DNA of 47,057 nt from an uncultured Cellvibrionales bacterium (GTDB taxonomy: Bacteria; Pseudomonadota; Gammaproteobacteria; Pseudomonadales; Porticoccaceae). Position numbers and translations under genes: made by a program. The notes under the pieces are model-generated. The model ran no database searches. It was not told the DNA's origin and saw nothing but the letters and a program-made list of their open reading frames with translations. How positions within the stretch are numbered: the first letter of the stretch is position 1; every line of letters starts with the position of its first letter. The DNA is taken from contig CAJWFB010000005.1 of the NCBI GenBank assembly GCA_913031645.1, positions 1-47,057 on the forward strand. Direction: 5' to 3'. Of the stretch, positions 27,139-35,971 are shown piece after piece.

Positions 27139-27813
27139 ATGCTAGTACAAGCCAGTTCGATGCCAATTGAGGCGCCAAAAAGTCACTTTCAACGTCGTAG
27201 TGCGAGTGCAAAAACAGGGCTACACCTACTGATGGCAGCGATAAGTTCTATGTTTTTGCTGTTTTTACTATCTTATATTTTGCGCTCACAGGTGTCTGAC
27301 TGGGAAGCGTTGTCAGAGCCATGGCAACCACTGGCGAAGACGACTCAGCTATGGATAAACACTGCGTTACTGTTGGTAGCGAGTGTCGCCTTCGAAATGG
27401 CTCGGCGGGATGTAGATCGACCGACACAGGGAAATACTAGAGAGTTCCTATGGCTGGCTGGGCTATCTTCGCTTGGCTTCTTAATAGGCCAATTAGTATT
27501 CTGGCAATATCTCACTGATCGAGGTTATCTTGCCAGTAGTAATCCCGCCAATGCTTTTTTCTTTTTACTCACTGGTTTGCATGGTCTCCACGTCATTGGT
27601 GGTATGTGTGCATGGATGATTGCGACCTATCGACTCTCGCTGGCTGCTCACAAGTTAGACAGTAAATCTGTTTCATTAGCCAAGCTAAGTATTGAGTTAT
27701 GTACAACCTACTGGCACTTCTTATTGTTTGTCTGGATGCTGCTTTTTGCTCTTTTATCAAGCTCTCCAGGTACCTATGCGGCCATCGCTAAATTCTGTGG
27801 ATTAGGAGAATAA
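27139..27813 (+). CDS. Cytochrome c oxidase subunit III-like protein (first copy)
   Basis: A 224-residue membrane protein with five or so hydrophobic segments, including 'FLIGQLVFWQYLTDRGYL', 'AFFFLLTGLHGLHVIGGMCAWMI' and 'LCTTYWHFLLFVWMLLFALL'. The 'TGLHGLHVIGG' and 'YWHFL-W' motifs place it in the subunit III (CoxC/CyoC) family. It is more divergent than the next gene, with a longer hydrophilic N-terminus (about 35 residues). The ATG at 27139 follows GGAGAG; a GTG at 27127 is in frame but lies within that site. Its place between subunit I and a second subunit III resembles coxO in the Bradyrhizobium coxMNOP operon. Confidence 0.85.
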   Translation: MLVQASSMPIEAPKSHFQRRSASAKTGLHLLMAAISSMFLLFLLSYILRSQVSDWEALSEPWQPLAKTTQLWINTALLLVASVAFEMARRDVDRPTQGNTREFLWLAGLSSLGFLIGQLVFWQYLTDRGYLASSNPANAFFFLLTGLHGLHVIGGMCAWMIATYRLSLAAHKLDSKSVSLAKLSIELCTTYWHFLLFVWMLLFALLSSSPGTYAAIAKFCGLGE

Positions 27814-27818
27814 ACAGC

Positions 27819-28493
27819 ATGCAAAATTCTGCAGTCTCAGCCAAATCGGGTGTCAATGGATTAGTTCAGGACTGGATCTCAGATAAAGATGCGTTTAAAA
27901 ATGTGTCCTGGGGAAAAACCATGATGTGGATTTTTCTGCTTAGCGACACATTTATATTTAGTTGTTTCTTAGTCGCCTATATGTCGGTGCGCATGACCAC
28001 CGCGGAGCCTTGGCCCAATTCCAGCGAAGTGTTTGCTCTCACTATTGCTGGCGAACACATTCCTTTAATTCTCATTGCGATTATGACCTTTGTGCTGATT
28101 ACCAGCAGTGGCACCATGGCAATGGCCGTTAATTGTGGTTATCGCCGTCAGCGCAAAAAGGCTGCAGCACTGATGTTAGTTACTGCATTTTTTGGTCTCT
28201 CTTTTGTGGGTATGCAGGCATTTGAGTGGACTAAATTAATCGTTGAGGAAGGCGTGCGTCCATGGGGAAATCCTCTGGGTGCGGCGCAGTTCGGAGCTGC
28301 TTTCTTTATGATCACAGGTTTTCATGGGTTTCACGTATCCATCGGCGTGGTTTATCTCACCGTTGTCGCCTTAAAAGTACTGCGCGGCGACTATGAGGAT
28401 AGAGGCTATGAAATTGTAGAAATTACCGGCCTATATTGGCACTTTGTAGATCTTGTTTGGGTCTTTATATTTGCTTTCTTTTATCTTTGGTAG
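27819..28493 (+). CDS. Cytochrome c oxidase subunit III (second copy)
   Basis: A 224-residue subunit III protein with five hydrophobic segments. Family features are 'WGKTMMWIFLLSDTFIFSCFLVAYM', 'ITGFHGFHVSIGVVYLTVV' and 'ITGLYWHFVDLVWVFIFAFFYLW', the last being the standard C-terminus of CoxC. It starts 5 bases after the first subunit III gene. The 'GLYWHFVDLVWVF' ending makes this the more canonical of the two copies. Confidence 0.93.
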   Translation: MQNSAVSAKSGVNGLVQDWISDKDAFKNVSWGKTMMWIFLLSDTFIFSCFLVAYMSVRMTTAEPWPNSSEVFALTIAGEHIPLILIAIMTFVLITSSGTMAMAVNCGYRRQRKKAAALMLVTAFFGLSFVGMQAFEWTKLIVEEGVRPWGNPLGAAQFGAAFFMITGFHGFHVSIGVVYLTVVALKVLRGDYEDRGYEIVEITGLYWHFVDLVWVFIFAFFYLW

Positions 28494-28504
28494 AGGAGTT
28501 AACT

Positions 28505-28828
28505 ATGCAGCATAGTAGTGATGCACAAGTTCAGGAACACCCTATTAGTCTCTATTTCAAAGTCTGGGGCTTATTATTTGTTCTCAGCAGCTTTTCCTAC
28601 CTTGTAGATTACATACAAATTCAGGGTGGACTTCGCTGGACGCTAATTTTAGTGTTTATGTTCTTAAAAGCTGGGTTAATTGTAGCTGTATTTATGCATA
28701 TGATATGGGAACGAGTAGCTTTCGTATTAGCTATTTTGATGCCACCACTATGCATTCTTGTGCTAATTGCTTTAATGGCTAGCGAGGCTAGTTACACTTA
28801 CTTTAACCGTTTGTTATTTTTCCAATAA
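28505..28828 (+). CDS. Cytochrome c oxidase subunit IV (prokaryotic type)
   Basis: A 107-residue protein with three hydrophobic segments ('VWGLLFVLSSFSYLVDYI', 'WTLILVFMFLKAGLIVAVFMHMIW', 'VLAILMPPLCILVLIALM'). The 'FLKAGLIVAVFMHM' stretch is the family-defining helix of prokaryotic COX4/CyoD proteins, which are structural accessory subunits. The ATG at 28505 lies behind GGAG. It is the last gene of the operon; its stop is only 12 bases from the end of the convergent hypothetical gene. No assembly genes (cox11, heme A synthase, SCO) follow. Confidence 0.88.
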   Translation: MQHSSDAQVQEHPISLYFKVWGLLFVLSSFSYLVDYIQIQGGLRWTLILVFMFLKAGLIVAVFMHMIWERVAFVLAILMPPLCILVLIALMASEASYTYFNRLLFFQ

Positions 28829-28840
28829 CACTCTATAACT

Positions 28841-29398
28841 TTAGGGCATAACCTTTACAAAACGCTTGAAACGATCTTGCAGACGAATAAACCAATGAGG
28901 TACCGAGGGTCCTTCACCCGCCGCAATTAACTGTGGGTGAGCTCTAATAACATCTCCCAGAAGTTGTTCCTTTTCTGATTCAATATCGACAAAAAATAAA
29001 TGCTGACCTGCTTTAAGTTCAGATTCAAAGTGAGAAAAGCGCTTATTTTTAATTTGAATACCAAAGAATCCGCCTTCCCATGTACAAAAGCCAAGCGCCA
29101 CAATAGATAAAAAGACAAAAGGAATCCATGTCGGACCCTCTGCCCAACCGGCTAGATGTGCTGTGAGTAAGATACTCGTAGATATAACCAACCCGATTAG
29201 TGCGCCAATCTCAGTGCCATGCACTACGTCGGTTCTTAGCACCGCTTCAACCTCGTGGAGATGGACATGTTGAGCTACGGCGGCGTCATCTAGACTTAAT
29301 ACATGAATATGTGGTGTTGAGATACCCTTGCGCTCTAATTCTCTTTCGACATCCTCTAGTTCATCGAGATTACTACAGGTATAAAAATGACGCCTCAT
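28841..29398 (-). CDS. Conserved two-helix membrane protein, function unknown
   Basis: A 185-residue protein. It opens with a soluble segment ('HFYTCSNLDELEDVERELERKGISTPHIHVLSLDDA') whose pattern suggests a small alpha/beta regulatory fold, then a His-rich 'AQHVHLHEVEAVLRTDVVHGTEIG', two membrane helices at about residues 65-88 and 92-112, and a charged C-terminal half. I recall similar proteins in Pseudomonas and relatives being labelled 'NAD/FAD-utilizing enzyme', but I see no dinucleotide-binding Gly motif here, so that label is not supported. The His-rich segment before the helices could bind metal; that is a guess. It converges on the oxidase operon. Confidence 0.75.
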   Translation of the reverse strand: MRRHFYTCSNLDELEDVERELERKGISTPHIHVLSLDDAAVAQHVHLHEVEAVLRTDVVHGTEIGALIGLVISTSILLTAHLAGWAEGPTWIPFVFLSIVALGFCTWEGGFFGIQIKNKRFSHFESELKAGQHLFFVDIESEKEQLLGDVIRAHPQLIAAGEGPSVPHWFIRLQDRFKRFVKVMP

Positions 29399-29575
29399 AG
29401 TCTGACCCCTTAAATTTTTATTGTTAGGTCAGGCGGATGAAATTTTTGCGTACACTTCAGTCTGTTACGCGTAGATTAATCATACGCCTCCTACTTGAGT
29501 ATAGGACAGGTATCTAAATGTGTCGAAAGACACACCACAATTAGTTGGCGGAGGTCATGTAAATCTAAGGCTATA

Positions 29576-30052
29576 CTAGGACTGAAATTGCTCTGGATTC
29601 ATGAACATCAACTTCACGATCAAGGCTTCATCGGCCGGCTCAACCGCCATCATCAGAACATTAATGTCTTCGCCGATCTTTACGCCAGTAGGTACGTTAA
29701 AGAGTAATCCGCCGGTGGCTTCATTGGTTAAGGTGTGTAAGTCTTTGAGGTCCTTGTCTTTACGCACTTCAGTTTCAAATTTCTGTAGCATGGTTTTGAC
29801 TGAAATCTCAAAGTTAGGATAGTTAAACTGACCGCGGTACTCGCTGCGGTCTAATTGTAATTTGATGGGGATTACCATTCCATTTTGCTCTGATGTGAGC
29901 TGACCAGAGTGGACTAAATCGCCTTGTTTAAGTTCTTTGAAAAGCTTTTTAGCATCCTCCGGCTTCTGTCGAATAAAGCCCGCGACGAGTAAGTTAACCC
30001 CAAGATTAAACAGTTTTCTTGAGTCTATATTAAAATTATTTTCTTCAGTCAT
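29576..30052 (-). CDS. Hypothetical protein, soluble
   Basis: I do not recognise this 158-residue protein. It has no signal peptide or membrane helix, a charged composition, and alternating strands and helices as judged by eye. It starts 'MTEENNFNIDSRKLFNLGVNLLVAGFIRQKPEDAKKL' and contains two beta-rich stretches, 'GMVIPIKLQLDRSEYRGQFNYPNFEISVKTML' and 'GEDINVLMMAVEPADEALIVKLMFMNPEQF'. Codon use looks like the neighbours. It stands alone between the membrane protein gene (177-base gap) and purC (57-base gap) on the same strand, and could be co-transcribed with purC as the downstream gene. Confidence 0.75.
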   Translation of the reverse strand: MTEENNFNIDSRKLFNLGVNLLVAGFIRQKPEDAKKLFKELKQGDLVHSGQLTSEQNGMVIPIKLQLDRSEYRGQFNYPNFEISVKTMLQKFETEVRKDKDLKDLHTLTNEATGGLLFNVPTGVKIGEDINVLMMAVEPADEALIVKLMFMNPEQFQS

Positions 30053-30109
30053 TACGATCGCCTAGTATGGATTTATTCTTTAGGAACTGAACTGTTCACC
30101 AAACTGCAC

Positions 30110-31213
30110 TTAGTCAACAAGTCCATAGTCGCGATCCAATATCGCCAGTATCTCCGCCTTTGGATTGTCGGACATGATCAAGGGTTTACCCGTTATTTTC
30201 TCGGCAAGACTAACATAGGTGTCTGAGACCTGCATCATTACGCTTTCGGGAAGCTCATTGTCTTTAGCTAATGCGTACCGCTCCTCCATACGATTCTTAT
30301 CCAAAAGAATCTCAGGTTCTGGGAAATGCGTCAGGAGCAGTTGGCGGAAGCCCTCTTTCGAATTCTCTACTACTTTTCCATCTCTATAATTTCCACCATC
30401 CCATATTCGAGAGGAGTCAGGAGTTCCTACTTCATCCATGTAGATAAGTTTTTCGTTACCCTGTCTATCTGTCACATAGCCAAATTCGAATTTGGTATCG
30501 ACAAAAACTTGATCGAGCTTGGCCAGTTCAGCACTAATAACTCCAAAACCTTCTCTCAGAAGCTTTTCATACTCATCGATATCATCTTTGCTGTTAAATT
30601 TAAAGGCGGCGGCATTTTGTTCTATGTCAGCTCGTGAAATATTCACATCATCCACCTCAGGTACGCCAGGAATGCCGGTGAGAATACCTTTGGTAGATGG
30701 GGTAATTAGCAGCTCCGCCAATTTCTGGTCACGTCCCAGTCCATTTTCCAACTCGATGCCACAGAAGTCTCTTTCACCTTTTTCATAAGACCGCCACATG
30801 GAACCGGTAATGTACTGCCGACATATGGCTTCAATCATTACGGGTTTAGCTCTTTGAACGAGCCAGACTAGCGGGTGAGGAACATCAAGAATATGGCTGT
30901 CAGCAAGCCCCTGTTCACGAAACAATTTGAACCAGTGGTTAGAGATAGCATTTAGCGCAGCGCCTTTACCCGGAACACCGCGCATATCACCTTCACCACG
31001 CCAGATACATTCGAATGCTGAGATACGATCACTAATGACCATTATTGCTAGAGGTGCGTCCGCTGCAACATCGTAATTCTTTTCTTTAATTAGTCGTTTA
31101 CTGTCACTTTCGGTCAGCCAATAGACAGAGCGGACTTTACCGCTGTGCACTGGCTGGTCCGATCGAATGGGAAGATCGTTATTTGACGCTAAAACTTTGT
31201 TCGCAAGACTCAT
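30110..31213 (-). CDS. purC: Phosphoribosylaminoimidazole-succinocarboxamide synthase, long form
   Basis: SAICAR synthase of purine synthesis, joining CAIR with aspartate at the expense of ATP. The 367 residues belong to the longer PurC type common in marine gammaproteobacteria, not the 237-residue E. coli type. Recognisable segments are '[11 protein letters not shown]' (the K-x-R-x-x-Y region), '[11 protein letters not shown]', '[26 protein letters not shown]' and 'VDTKFEFGY' followed by '[15 protein letters not shown]'. An in-frame start 66 bases upstream would add a Lys/Leu-rich extension unlike the family, so I use the ATG at 31213. It is divergent from the TIGR01777 gene across about 160 bases. 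Confidence 0.95.
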   Translation of the reverse strand: MSLANKVLASNNDLPIRSDQPVHSGKVRSVYWLTESDSKRLIKEKNYDVAADAPLAIMVISDRISAFECIWRGEGDMRGVPGKGAALNAISNHWFKLFREQGLADSHILDVPHPLVWLVQRAKPVMIEAICRQYITGSMWRSYEKGERDFCGIELENGLGRDQKLAELLITPSTKGILTGIPGVPEVDDVNISRADIEQNAAAFKFNSKDDIDEYEKLLREGFGVISAELAKLDQVFVDTKFEFGYVTDRQGNEKLIYMDEVGTPDSSRIWDGGNYRDGKVVENSKEGFRQLLLTHFPEPEILLDKNRMEERYALAKDNELPESVMMQVSDTYVSLAEKITGKPLIMSDNPKAEILAILDRDYGLVD

Positions 31214-31373
31214 TATTGTTGCCTGGGTTGTTAATTTAACAATTAGGGATTTAAACAATCTAAGGACGGATTTTAGCAATTCAGAATCGCTTGGGTAAAG
31301 TAAAGAATGTCTTTAATATGGGTTATTATGACATCACTTCTAAGTATGACCTCTAATGAAAGGATTATTTAAA

Positions 31374-32276
31374 ATGCCAACAATTCTAATTACGGGCGGC
31401 AGTGGCTTTATTGGTGTGCATTTTTGTCGCGAGGCCGAGAACTTGGGTTGGTCCATGATAGTACTAAGCCGAAATGTTGAAGCCGCCAAGAAAGTGTTGC
31501 CGAACTCGATTGATGTCATAGCTACGCTTGAGCAAATACCCAGTGATAGACGAGTTGACACGGTGATTAATTTGGCAGGAGAACCTTTGGCCAACAATCG
31601 CTGGACTGAATCACGCAAACAACGATTTTGTGCCAGCCGAAGAGACCTTACTAATGCGTTATTTGATTTTTTTAGTCAGCGGCAATCACCGCCAGATGCT
31701 CTTATCAGTGGGTCTGCAATTGGGTACTACGGGCCTGGTACAGATGCTGTGGATGAATCAGATGGTGGTAAAGATGGTTTTTCTCATAGACTTTGTGATG
31801 AGTGGGAATCCAGCGCTCTACAATTCGAAAAGTTAGGTACGCGGGTTTGTTTAGTGCGTACTGGAATCGTTCTTGGCGAGAAGGGTGCGCTGGCTAAGAT
31901 GCTAACGCCCTTTAAATTGGGTTTAGGTGGGCCTATTGGTGATGGTAAACAGTTCATGTCTTGGATTCATATCAATGACATGGTTGAGTTATTAAAGTAC
32001 TGTGTTTTAACCAGTAATTTGACTGGACCGGTCAATGCAACAGCACCCTATCCAGTGACTAATCGAGAGTTTACCCAGACACTTGGCGCTGTTTTGCACA
32101 GGCCTGCGGTACTGACAATGCCAGCATTTATGGTGAAATTATTATTTGGCGAAATGGGTGTCGAGTTATTGTTGCAAGGCCAACGAGTATTGCCTACAAA
32201 AGTACTCACTCAAGGTTTTGAATTTAGGTTTCCTCAACTCAAGTCGGCACTTCGAGATTTAACAAATAAATCTTAA
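31374..32276 (+). CDS. TIGR01777/YfcH-like NAD-dependent epimerase
   Basis: A 300-residue extended SDR-fold protein (E. coli YfcH 297). The Rossmann motif T-G-G-S-G-F-I-G is at residues ~6-13, the catalytic Tyr/Ser region is 'SGSAIGYYGPGTDAVDES', and the C-terminal DUF1731-like segment 'PAFMVKLLFGEMGVELLLQGQRVLPTKVLTQGFEFRFP' is diagnostic. Cellular role unknown, though such proteins are often linked to cell division inhibition by name (SulA/Fjo-like) without solid evidence. The ATG at 31374 is preferred over 31356 because GAAAGGA lies between them at proper spacing. Confidence 0.92.
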   Translation: MPTILITGGSGFIGVHFCREAENLGWSMIVLSRNVEAAKKVLPNSIDVIATLEQIPSDRRVDTVINLAGEPLANNRWTESRKQRFCASRRDLTNALFDFFSQRQSPPDALISGSAIGYYGPGTDAVDESDGGKDGFSHRLCDEWESSALQFEKLGTRVCLVRTGIVLGEKGALAKMLTPFKLGLGGPIGDGKQFMSWIHINDMVELLKYCVLTSNLTGPVNATAPYPVTNREFTQTLGAVLHRPAVLTMPAFMVKLLFGEMGVELLLQGQRVLPTKVLTQGFEFRFPQLKSALRDLTNKS

Positions 32277-32365
32277 CGTTGTGCTAAAAAGAGCTAGAGA
32301 CAGATAGTAGAAAATGTATACTTACAGCCCATTTAAAATGCGTCACCAAATAGATAGGACAGCCG

Positions 32366-33193
32366 ATGAATAGTGTGTTTAAAGGAAAAACCGTCATTAT
32401 TACAGGGGCCTCTGCAGGAGTTGGAGCAGCCTGCGCACGAGCATTTGCAAACCACAAAGCAAACTTGGTTCTTTGTGCTCGAGGTCAAGCTGGACTGGAT
32501 ATCATTGCTGAAGAACTATCGGCTCAATGTTCAGTGCTCACCGTTGCAATGGATGTGTCTAATACCGATCAATGCCTGGCTCTGCTGACTAAAGCGGAGG
32601 CTGAGTTTGGCAGAGTTGATGTGCTCATCAATAACGCAGGCATGCACAGCCGTGGCAATATTGAAAAAGTTGAGCCAGCGGATGTGGCTATGATGGTGGA
32701 CATTAATTTACGTGCACCATTAATGCTATCGTGTGCTGCGCTACCTTTTATTAAAAAGTCCGATGGGGGTGCTATCGTAATGGTGGGTTCACTGGCGGGC
32801 ATGGCTCCGTTACAAGGAGCGGCGACATACTCTGCAACCAAATCAGGGTTGCGAGCCTTTGCCTTCGCGCTTGCGGATGAGTTACAAGAGACCGACATTA
32901 AGGTCGGCGTAGTATCCCCAGGTCCTATTGATACCGGCTTTATCATGAGTGAAATTGATAACGTTGAAGATATTGTGTTCTCTCAGCCAATGAGTAGCGC
33001 TGATGCCGTGGCAGATGCCGTACTGAGTATTGCGTGTGGCGAGAAAACTGAAATAGCTATGCCGGCGGCTAGTGGCAGACTCGTCACCTTAAGCTACCTT
33101 TTCCCAGCGTTACGACGGTTATTGCGACCAAAGCTATATGCCAAGGGCCGCAAAAACAAAGACAAATATCGTAATCGCAGCATTACTCAATAA
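32366..33193 (+). CDS. Short-chain dehydrogenase/reductase
   Basis: A 275-residue classical SDR: coenzyme motif T-G-A-S-A-G-V-G (residues ~11-18), 'NNAG' at about residue 91, catalytic Ser in 'VMVGSLAGMAP' and the Y-S-A-T-K pair about 14 residues later. An Arg/Lys at the end of the second strand ('LCARGQ') suggests NADP preference. The C-terminus is strongly basic ('RPKLYAKGRKNKDKYRNRS') and could associate with the membrane. Substrate unknown. It is followed by ybfF after 15 bases and preceded by the TIGR01777 gene after 89 bases. Confidence 0.88.
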   Translation: MNSVFKGKTVIITGASAGVGAACARAFANHKANLVLCARGQAGLDIIAEELSAQCSVLTVAMDVSNTDQCLALLTKAEAEFGRVDVLINNAGMHSRGNIEKVEPADVAMMVDINLRAPLMLSCAALPFIKKSDGGAIVMVGSLAGMAPLQGAATYSATKSGLRAFAFALADELQETDIKVGVVSPGPIDTGFIMSEIDNVEDIVFSQPMSSADAVADAVLSIACGEKTEIAMPAASGRLVTLSYLFPALRRLLRPKLYAKGRKNKDKYRNRSITQ

Positions 33194-33208
33194 GGGATTC
33201 GGAAGATT

Positions 33209-33976
33209 ATGCAGCTTAACTATACTGAGCAGGGGGATGGGCATGCGGTGATACTTATGCATGGTATGTTTGGCTCCCTCTCAAATCTGGGTAATTTGGC
33301 GCGATATTTGGCCGACCATTACAGAGTCATCAGTGTTGATTTAAGAAATCATGGTGATTCACCACATGACCCAACTATGGACATCCCATCGATGGCCAAT
33401 GACGTCGTTGACTTGATGGATGAATTGGGACTGCCGGATGCTAGGTTAGTAGGGCACTCACTCGGTGGTAAGATTGCCATGCAAGTCGCACTTAATCATC
33501 CTGACCGCGTTGCCAAGTTAGTGGTTGCTGATATATCGCCTGTTGCCTACAATCCTCGCCAAGATGCTACCCTAGATGCTTTGTTAGAGTTGTCATCGGC
33601 AACTATTCTGAATAGAGCTGAGGCTGATGCACTAATGGCGAAGCATGTGCCTGAGCATTCAACGCGCGCCTTTCTGCTTAAAAACTTGGGCCGTAATGTC
33701 GAGGGTAACTACTCATTAAAGCTAAACATGCAAGCGATTGCGACTAACTATGGCAGCACGCTAGCAGCAGCGCCAGAGGGGCCGCCTTACAAGGGTCCTA
33801 GTTTATTCCTAAAGGGTGAAAACTCAGCATATATTCAGACGAAACATCAACCGATCATTGGTCAGCTTTTCCCAAGCAGTGAACTTCGGATTATTGCGGG
33901 TGTTGGGCATTGGCTACATGCTGAAAAGCCAGATGAATTTAATGCGAATGTCGTTGAATTTATTAATAGCCCCTGA
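33209..33976 (+). CDS. ybfF: Alpha/beta hydrolase, YbfF-like esterase
   Basis: A 255-residue alpha/beta hydrolase (E. coli YbfF 254). The oxyanion region is 'MHGMFGSLSNLGNLAR', the nucleophile elbow is 'VGHSLGGKIAMQ' with Ser at about residue 89, and the catalytic His is in 'AGVGHWLHAEKPDEF' near the end. YbfF hydrolyses short acyl-CoA and ester substrates in vitro. The gene lies 15 bases after the SDR gene with GGAAG as Shine-Dalgarno, so they may be co-expressed. Confidence 0.85.
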   Translation: MQLNYTEQGDGHAVILMHGMFGSLSNLGNLARYLADHYRVISVDLRNHGDSPHDPTMDIPSMANDVVDLMDELGLPDARLVGHSLGGKIAMQVALNHPDRVAKLVVADISPVAYNPRQDATLDALLELSSATILNRAEADALMAKHVPEHSTRAFLLKNLGRNVEGNYSLKLNMQAIATNYGSTLAAAPEGPPYKGPSLFLKGENSAYIQTKHQPIIGQLFPSSELRIIAGVGHWLHAEKPDEFNANVVEFINSP

Positions 33977-34037
33977 ACAAATTACTTTAATCGTAGTAGA
34001 CTCTTTTTATTAAAAATACACTATCAGGACACCCAAC

Positions 34038-35231
34038 ATGTTTGAGAATTTGAAGCCCGTCTCTATCGACCCCATTCTTGGTCTTATGATTGCTTTTAAG
34101 GCCGACACCCGTTCTGAAAAAATTGATCTTGGAGTGGGAGTTTATCAAGATGACCACGGAAGAACCCCTGTGATGGCGGCTGTCAAGGAAGCAGAGTCAC
34201 GGCTAATGGTGCTAGAGACTACCAAGTCCTATCAAGGTATGGCGGGCGATCCAGAATATAACCAACGTATGCTGGAACTGCTGTTTGGTGAGGGACACAG
34301 TATACTCAATTCGGGTCGAGTGAAGAGCATTCAGGCGCCAGGTGGGTCCGGCGCTTTGCGAGTAGGTGCAGAGGTTGTGCGCAAAGCTCGGCCAGAATCG
34401 AAATTATGGATTGGTGTCCCAACTTGGCCAAATCATATTCCCCTATTAGGTAGTGCTGGATTTGAGATCAATCAGTACCCTTACTACGACATGGGTAGCC
34501 GCCAAATAAATGCGCAGGCAATGATGGATACGCTGCGCAGTGTGCCAGCCGGAGATATGGTTTTACTGCATGGCTGCTGCCATAACCCTACGGGTGCAGA
34601 CCTAACCCATGCGCAATGGGATGAAATTGCTGATATCGCGCTTGAGAGAGGATTTATCCCCTTTATTGACACTGCCTATCAAGGGTTGGGTGATGGTTTA
34701 GATGAAGATGCTTATGGAATGCGTATGATGGCTGAGCGCTTACCTGAGTTGGTAATAGCATCGTCTTGCTCAAAAAACTTTGGTCTATATCGTGAGCGTA
34801 CTGGCTCGATTACGTTTATTGCTGAAAATACTGAGCGGGCAGATGTTGTGGTCAGTCAGGCAATGTCAACTGCACGCTCTATTTACTCTATGCCGCCGGC
34901 CCACGGAGCACTTTTGGTTTCGATGGTTTTGGGGGACCAGCAACTGCGTAGTCAGTGGCAGGCAGAATTGGAGGAAGTTAGGCTTCGAGTTAAAGCGATG
35001 CGGGGTCTGCTTTGCGATAGCCTCCAAGATAATGATGCCGGCATGGATTTCAGCCATATTAATCGCCAAAAAGGCATGTTCTCATTTCTGGGAATCACCA
35101 CGCCGCAATTGGAGCGACTCCGCAATGAGTTCGGCATTTACATTGTATCCTCTACACGGATCAATTTAGCCGGTGTCAATTCCAACAACATTGAATATCT
35201 GAAGCAGTCACTGCTAACAGTATTGAGATAA
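34038..35231 (+). CDS. Aspartate/aromatic amino acid aminotransferase (AspC/TyrB type)
   Basis: Class I PLP-dependent aminotransferase of 397 residues (E. coli AspC 396, TyrB 397). Characteristic segments are 'MFENLKPVSIDPILGLMIAFKAD', 'KIDLGVGVYQDDHGRTPVM', 'LHGCCHNPTGADLT', 'FIDTAYQGLGDG' and the PLP-binding Lys246 in 'SCSKNFGLYRERTGS', with the substrate-carboxylate Arg near the C-terminus ('STRINLAG'). It transfers amino groups between aspartate, or aromatic amino acids, and 2-oxoglutarate; substrate preference cannot be decided by eye. It converges with the shikimate-kinase-like gene downstream. Confidence 0.93.
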   Translation: MFENLKPVSIDPILGLMIAFKADTRSEKIDLGVGVYQDDHGRTPVMAAVKEAESRLMVLETTKSYQGMAGDPEYNQRMLELLFGEGHSILNSGRVKSIQAPGGSGALRVGAEVVRKARPESKLWIGVPTWPNHIPLLGSAGFEINQYPYYDMGSRQINAQAMMDTLRSVPAGDMVLLHGCCHNPTGADLTHAQWDEIADIALERGFIPFIDTAYQGLGDGLDEDAYGMRMMAERLPELVIASSCSKNFGLYRERTGSITFIAENTERADVVVSQAMSTARSIYSMPPAHGALLVSMVLGDQQLRSQWQAELEEVRLRVKAMRGLLCDSLQDNDAGMDFSHINRQKGMFSFLGITTPQLERLRNEFGIYIVSSTRINLAGVNSNNIEYLKQSLLTVLR

Positions 35232-35256
35232 TATTGAGGGTTATAACTGGCGATGT

Positions 35257-35781
35257 TTAAATGCTAAGACATCCACTTGAAAGAGTTAGTAGCTCTGCTA
35301 GTAACTGACTAATGGATTTATCGGCGCAGTCTACCTGAAGGTCAGCATAGCGTAAATACAGAGTTCGGCGCTCATCAAATAAACTGGATAGGCTCTGATT
35401 GGGTCGACGGGCAATACCGCGAGTCGTAAAGTTGGTCATTCTTTGTTCAAGTTGTTGTTTAGGTAGATCTAAAAATATTACTGTGGCTTGAGATTTTAGA
35501 TGTGCCATGCCTACCTCTGAATAGACCGCGCTGCCGCCTGTGGCGATCACTTTGCCGTAGGCACTTTCCTTGAGTAACACTTTTTCCTCCGCGTCCCTAA
35601 GCGCTTGGTAGCCGCTGTTATTGACATAGGTTTGCAGATCGCTATCAAGAAAAAGCTCGATGCTGTGGTCGGTATCTAAGAACTCCATGTCTAGGGCCTT
35701 TGCCAATAGTACTCCGATGGTACTTTTACCCGCGCAAGGCATACCGATAAGAACTATCCCTTTAGATGTTTCATTAGCCAT
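35257..35781 (-). CDS. Shikimate-kinase-like protein
   Basis: A 174-residue P-loop kinase (E. coli AroK 173). Walker A G-M-P-C-A-G-K-S-T at residues 13-21, the shikimate-binding D36-T-D38 pair and R62 in 'LRDAEEKVL' are intact, and 'DERRTLYLRYAD' matches the C-terminal base-binding region. The conserved third Gly of the G-G-G substrate motif is Ser here (G82-G83-S84), as in a known GGS subgroup. It could phosphorylate shikimate, or a related substrate. The usual aroK-aroB pairing is absent: the gene stands alone, convergent with the aminotransferase and divergent from nadK. Another aroK is likely elsewhere in the genome, which would make this a paralog. Confidence 0.8.
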   Translation of the reverse strand: MANETSKGIVLIGMPCAGKSTIGVLLAKALDMEFLDTDHSIELFLDSDLQTYVNNSGYQALRDAEEKVLLKESAYGKVIATGGSAVYSEVGMAHLKSQATVIFLDLPKQQLEQRMTNFTTRGIARRPNQSLSSLFDERRTLYLRYADLQVDCADKSISQLLAELLTLSSGCLSI

Positions 35782-35936
35782 ATCAGACTCTCAGTAGCGT
35801 AGATACATTGTAATCCGGCATTATGCATCAAAATATGTTTTTCAATAATAAAAATTATTGCATGAGAGAACGAAGCGGTTCTGCGCGATGGGTGCTTTGT
35901 TTTGCAATAAAGTAATAGAATTGTGAGTCGAGACTG

Positions 35937-35942
35937 TATAAT
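35937..35942 (+). promoter_or_regulatory. Possible -10 box of the nadK promoter
   Basis: TATAAT occurs 29 bases before the nadK ATG in an A+T-rich divergent region. No good -35 box is visible at 16-18 bases. Confidence 0.35.
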
Positions 35943-35971
35943 CTTCGGAAACACTATTAGAGCTAGCGTGT

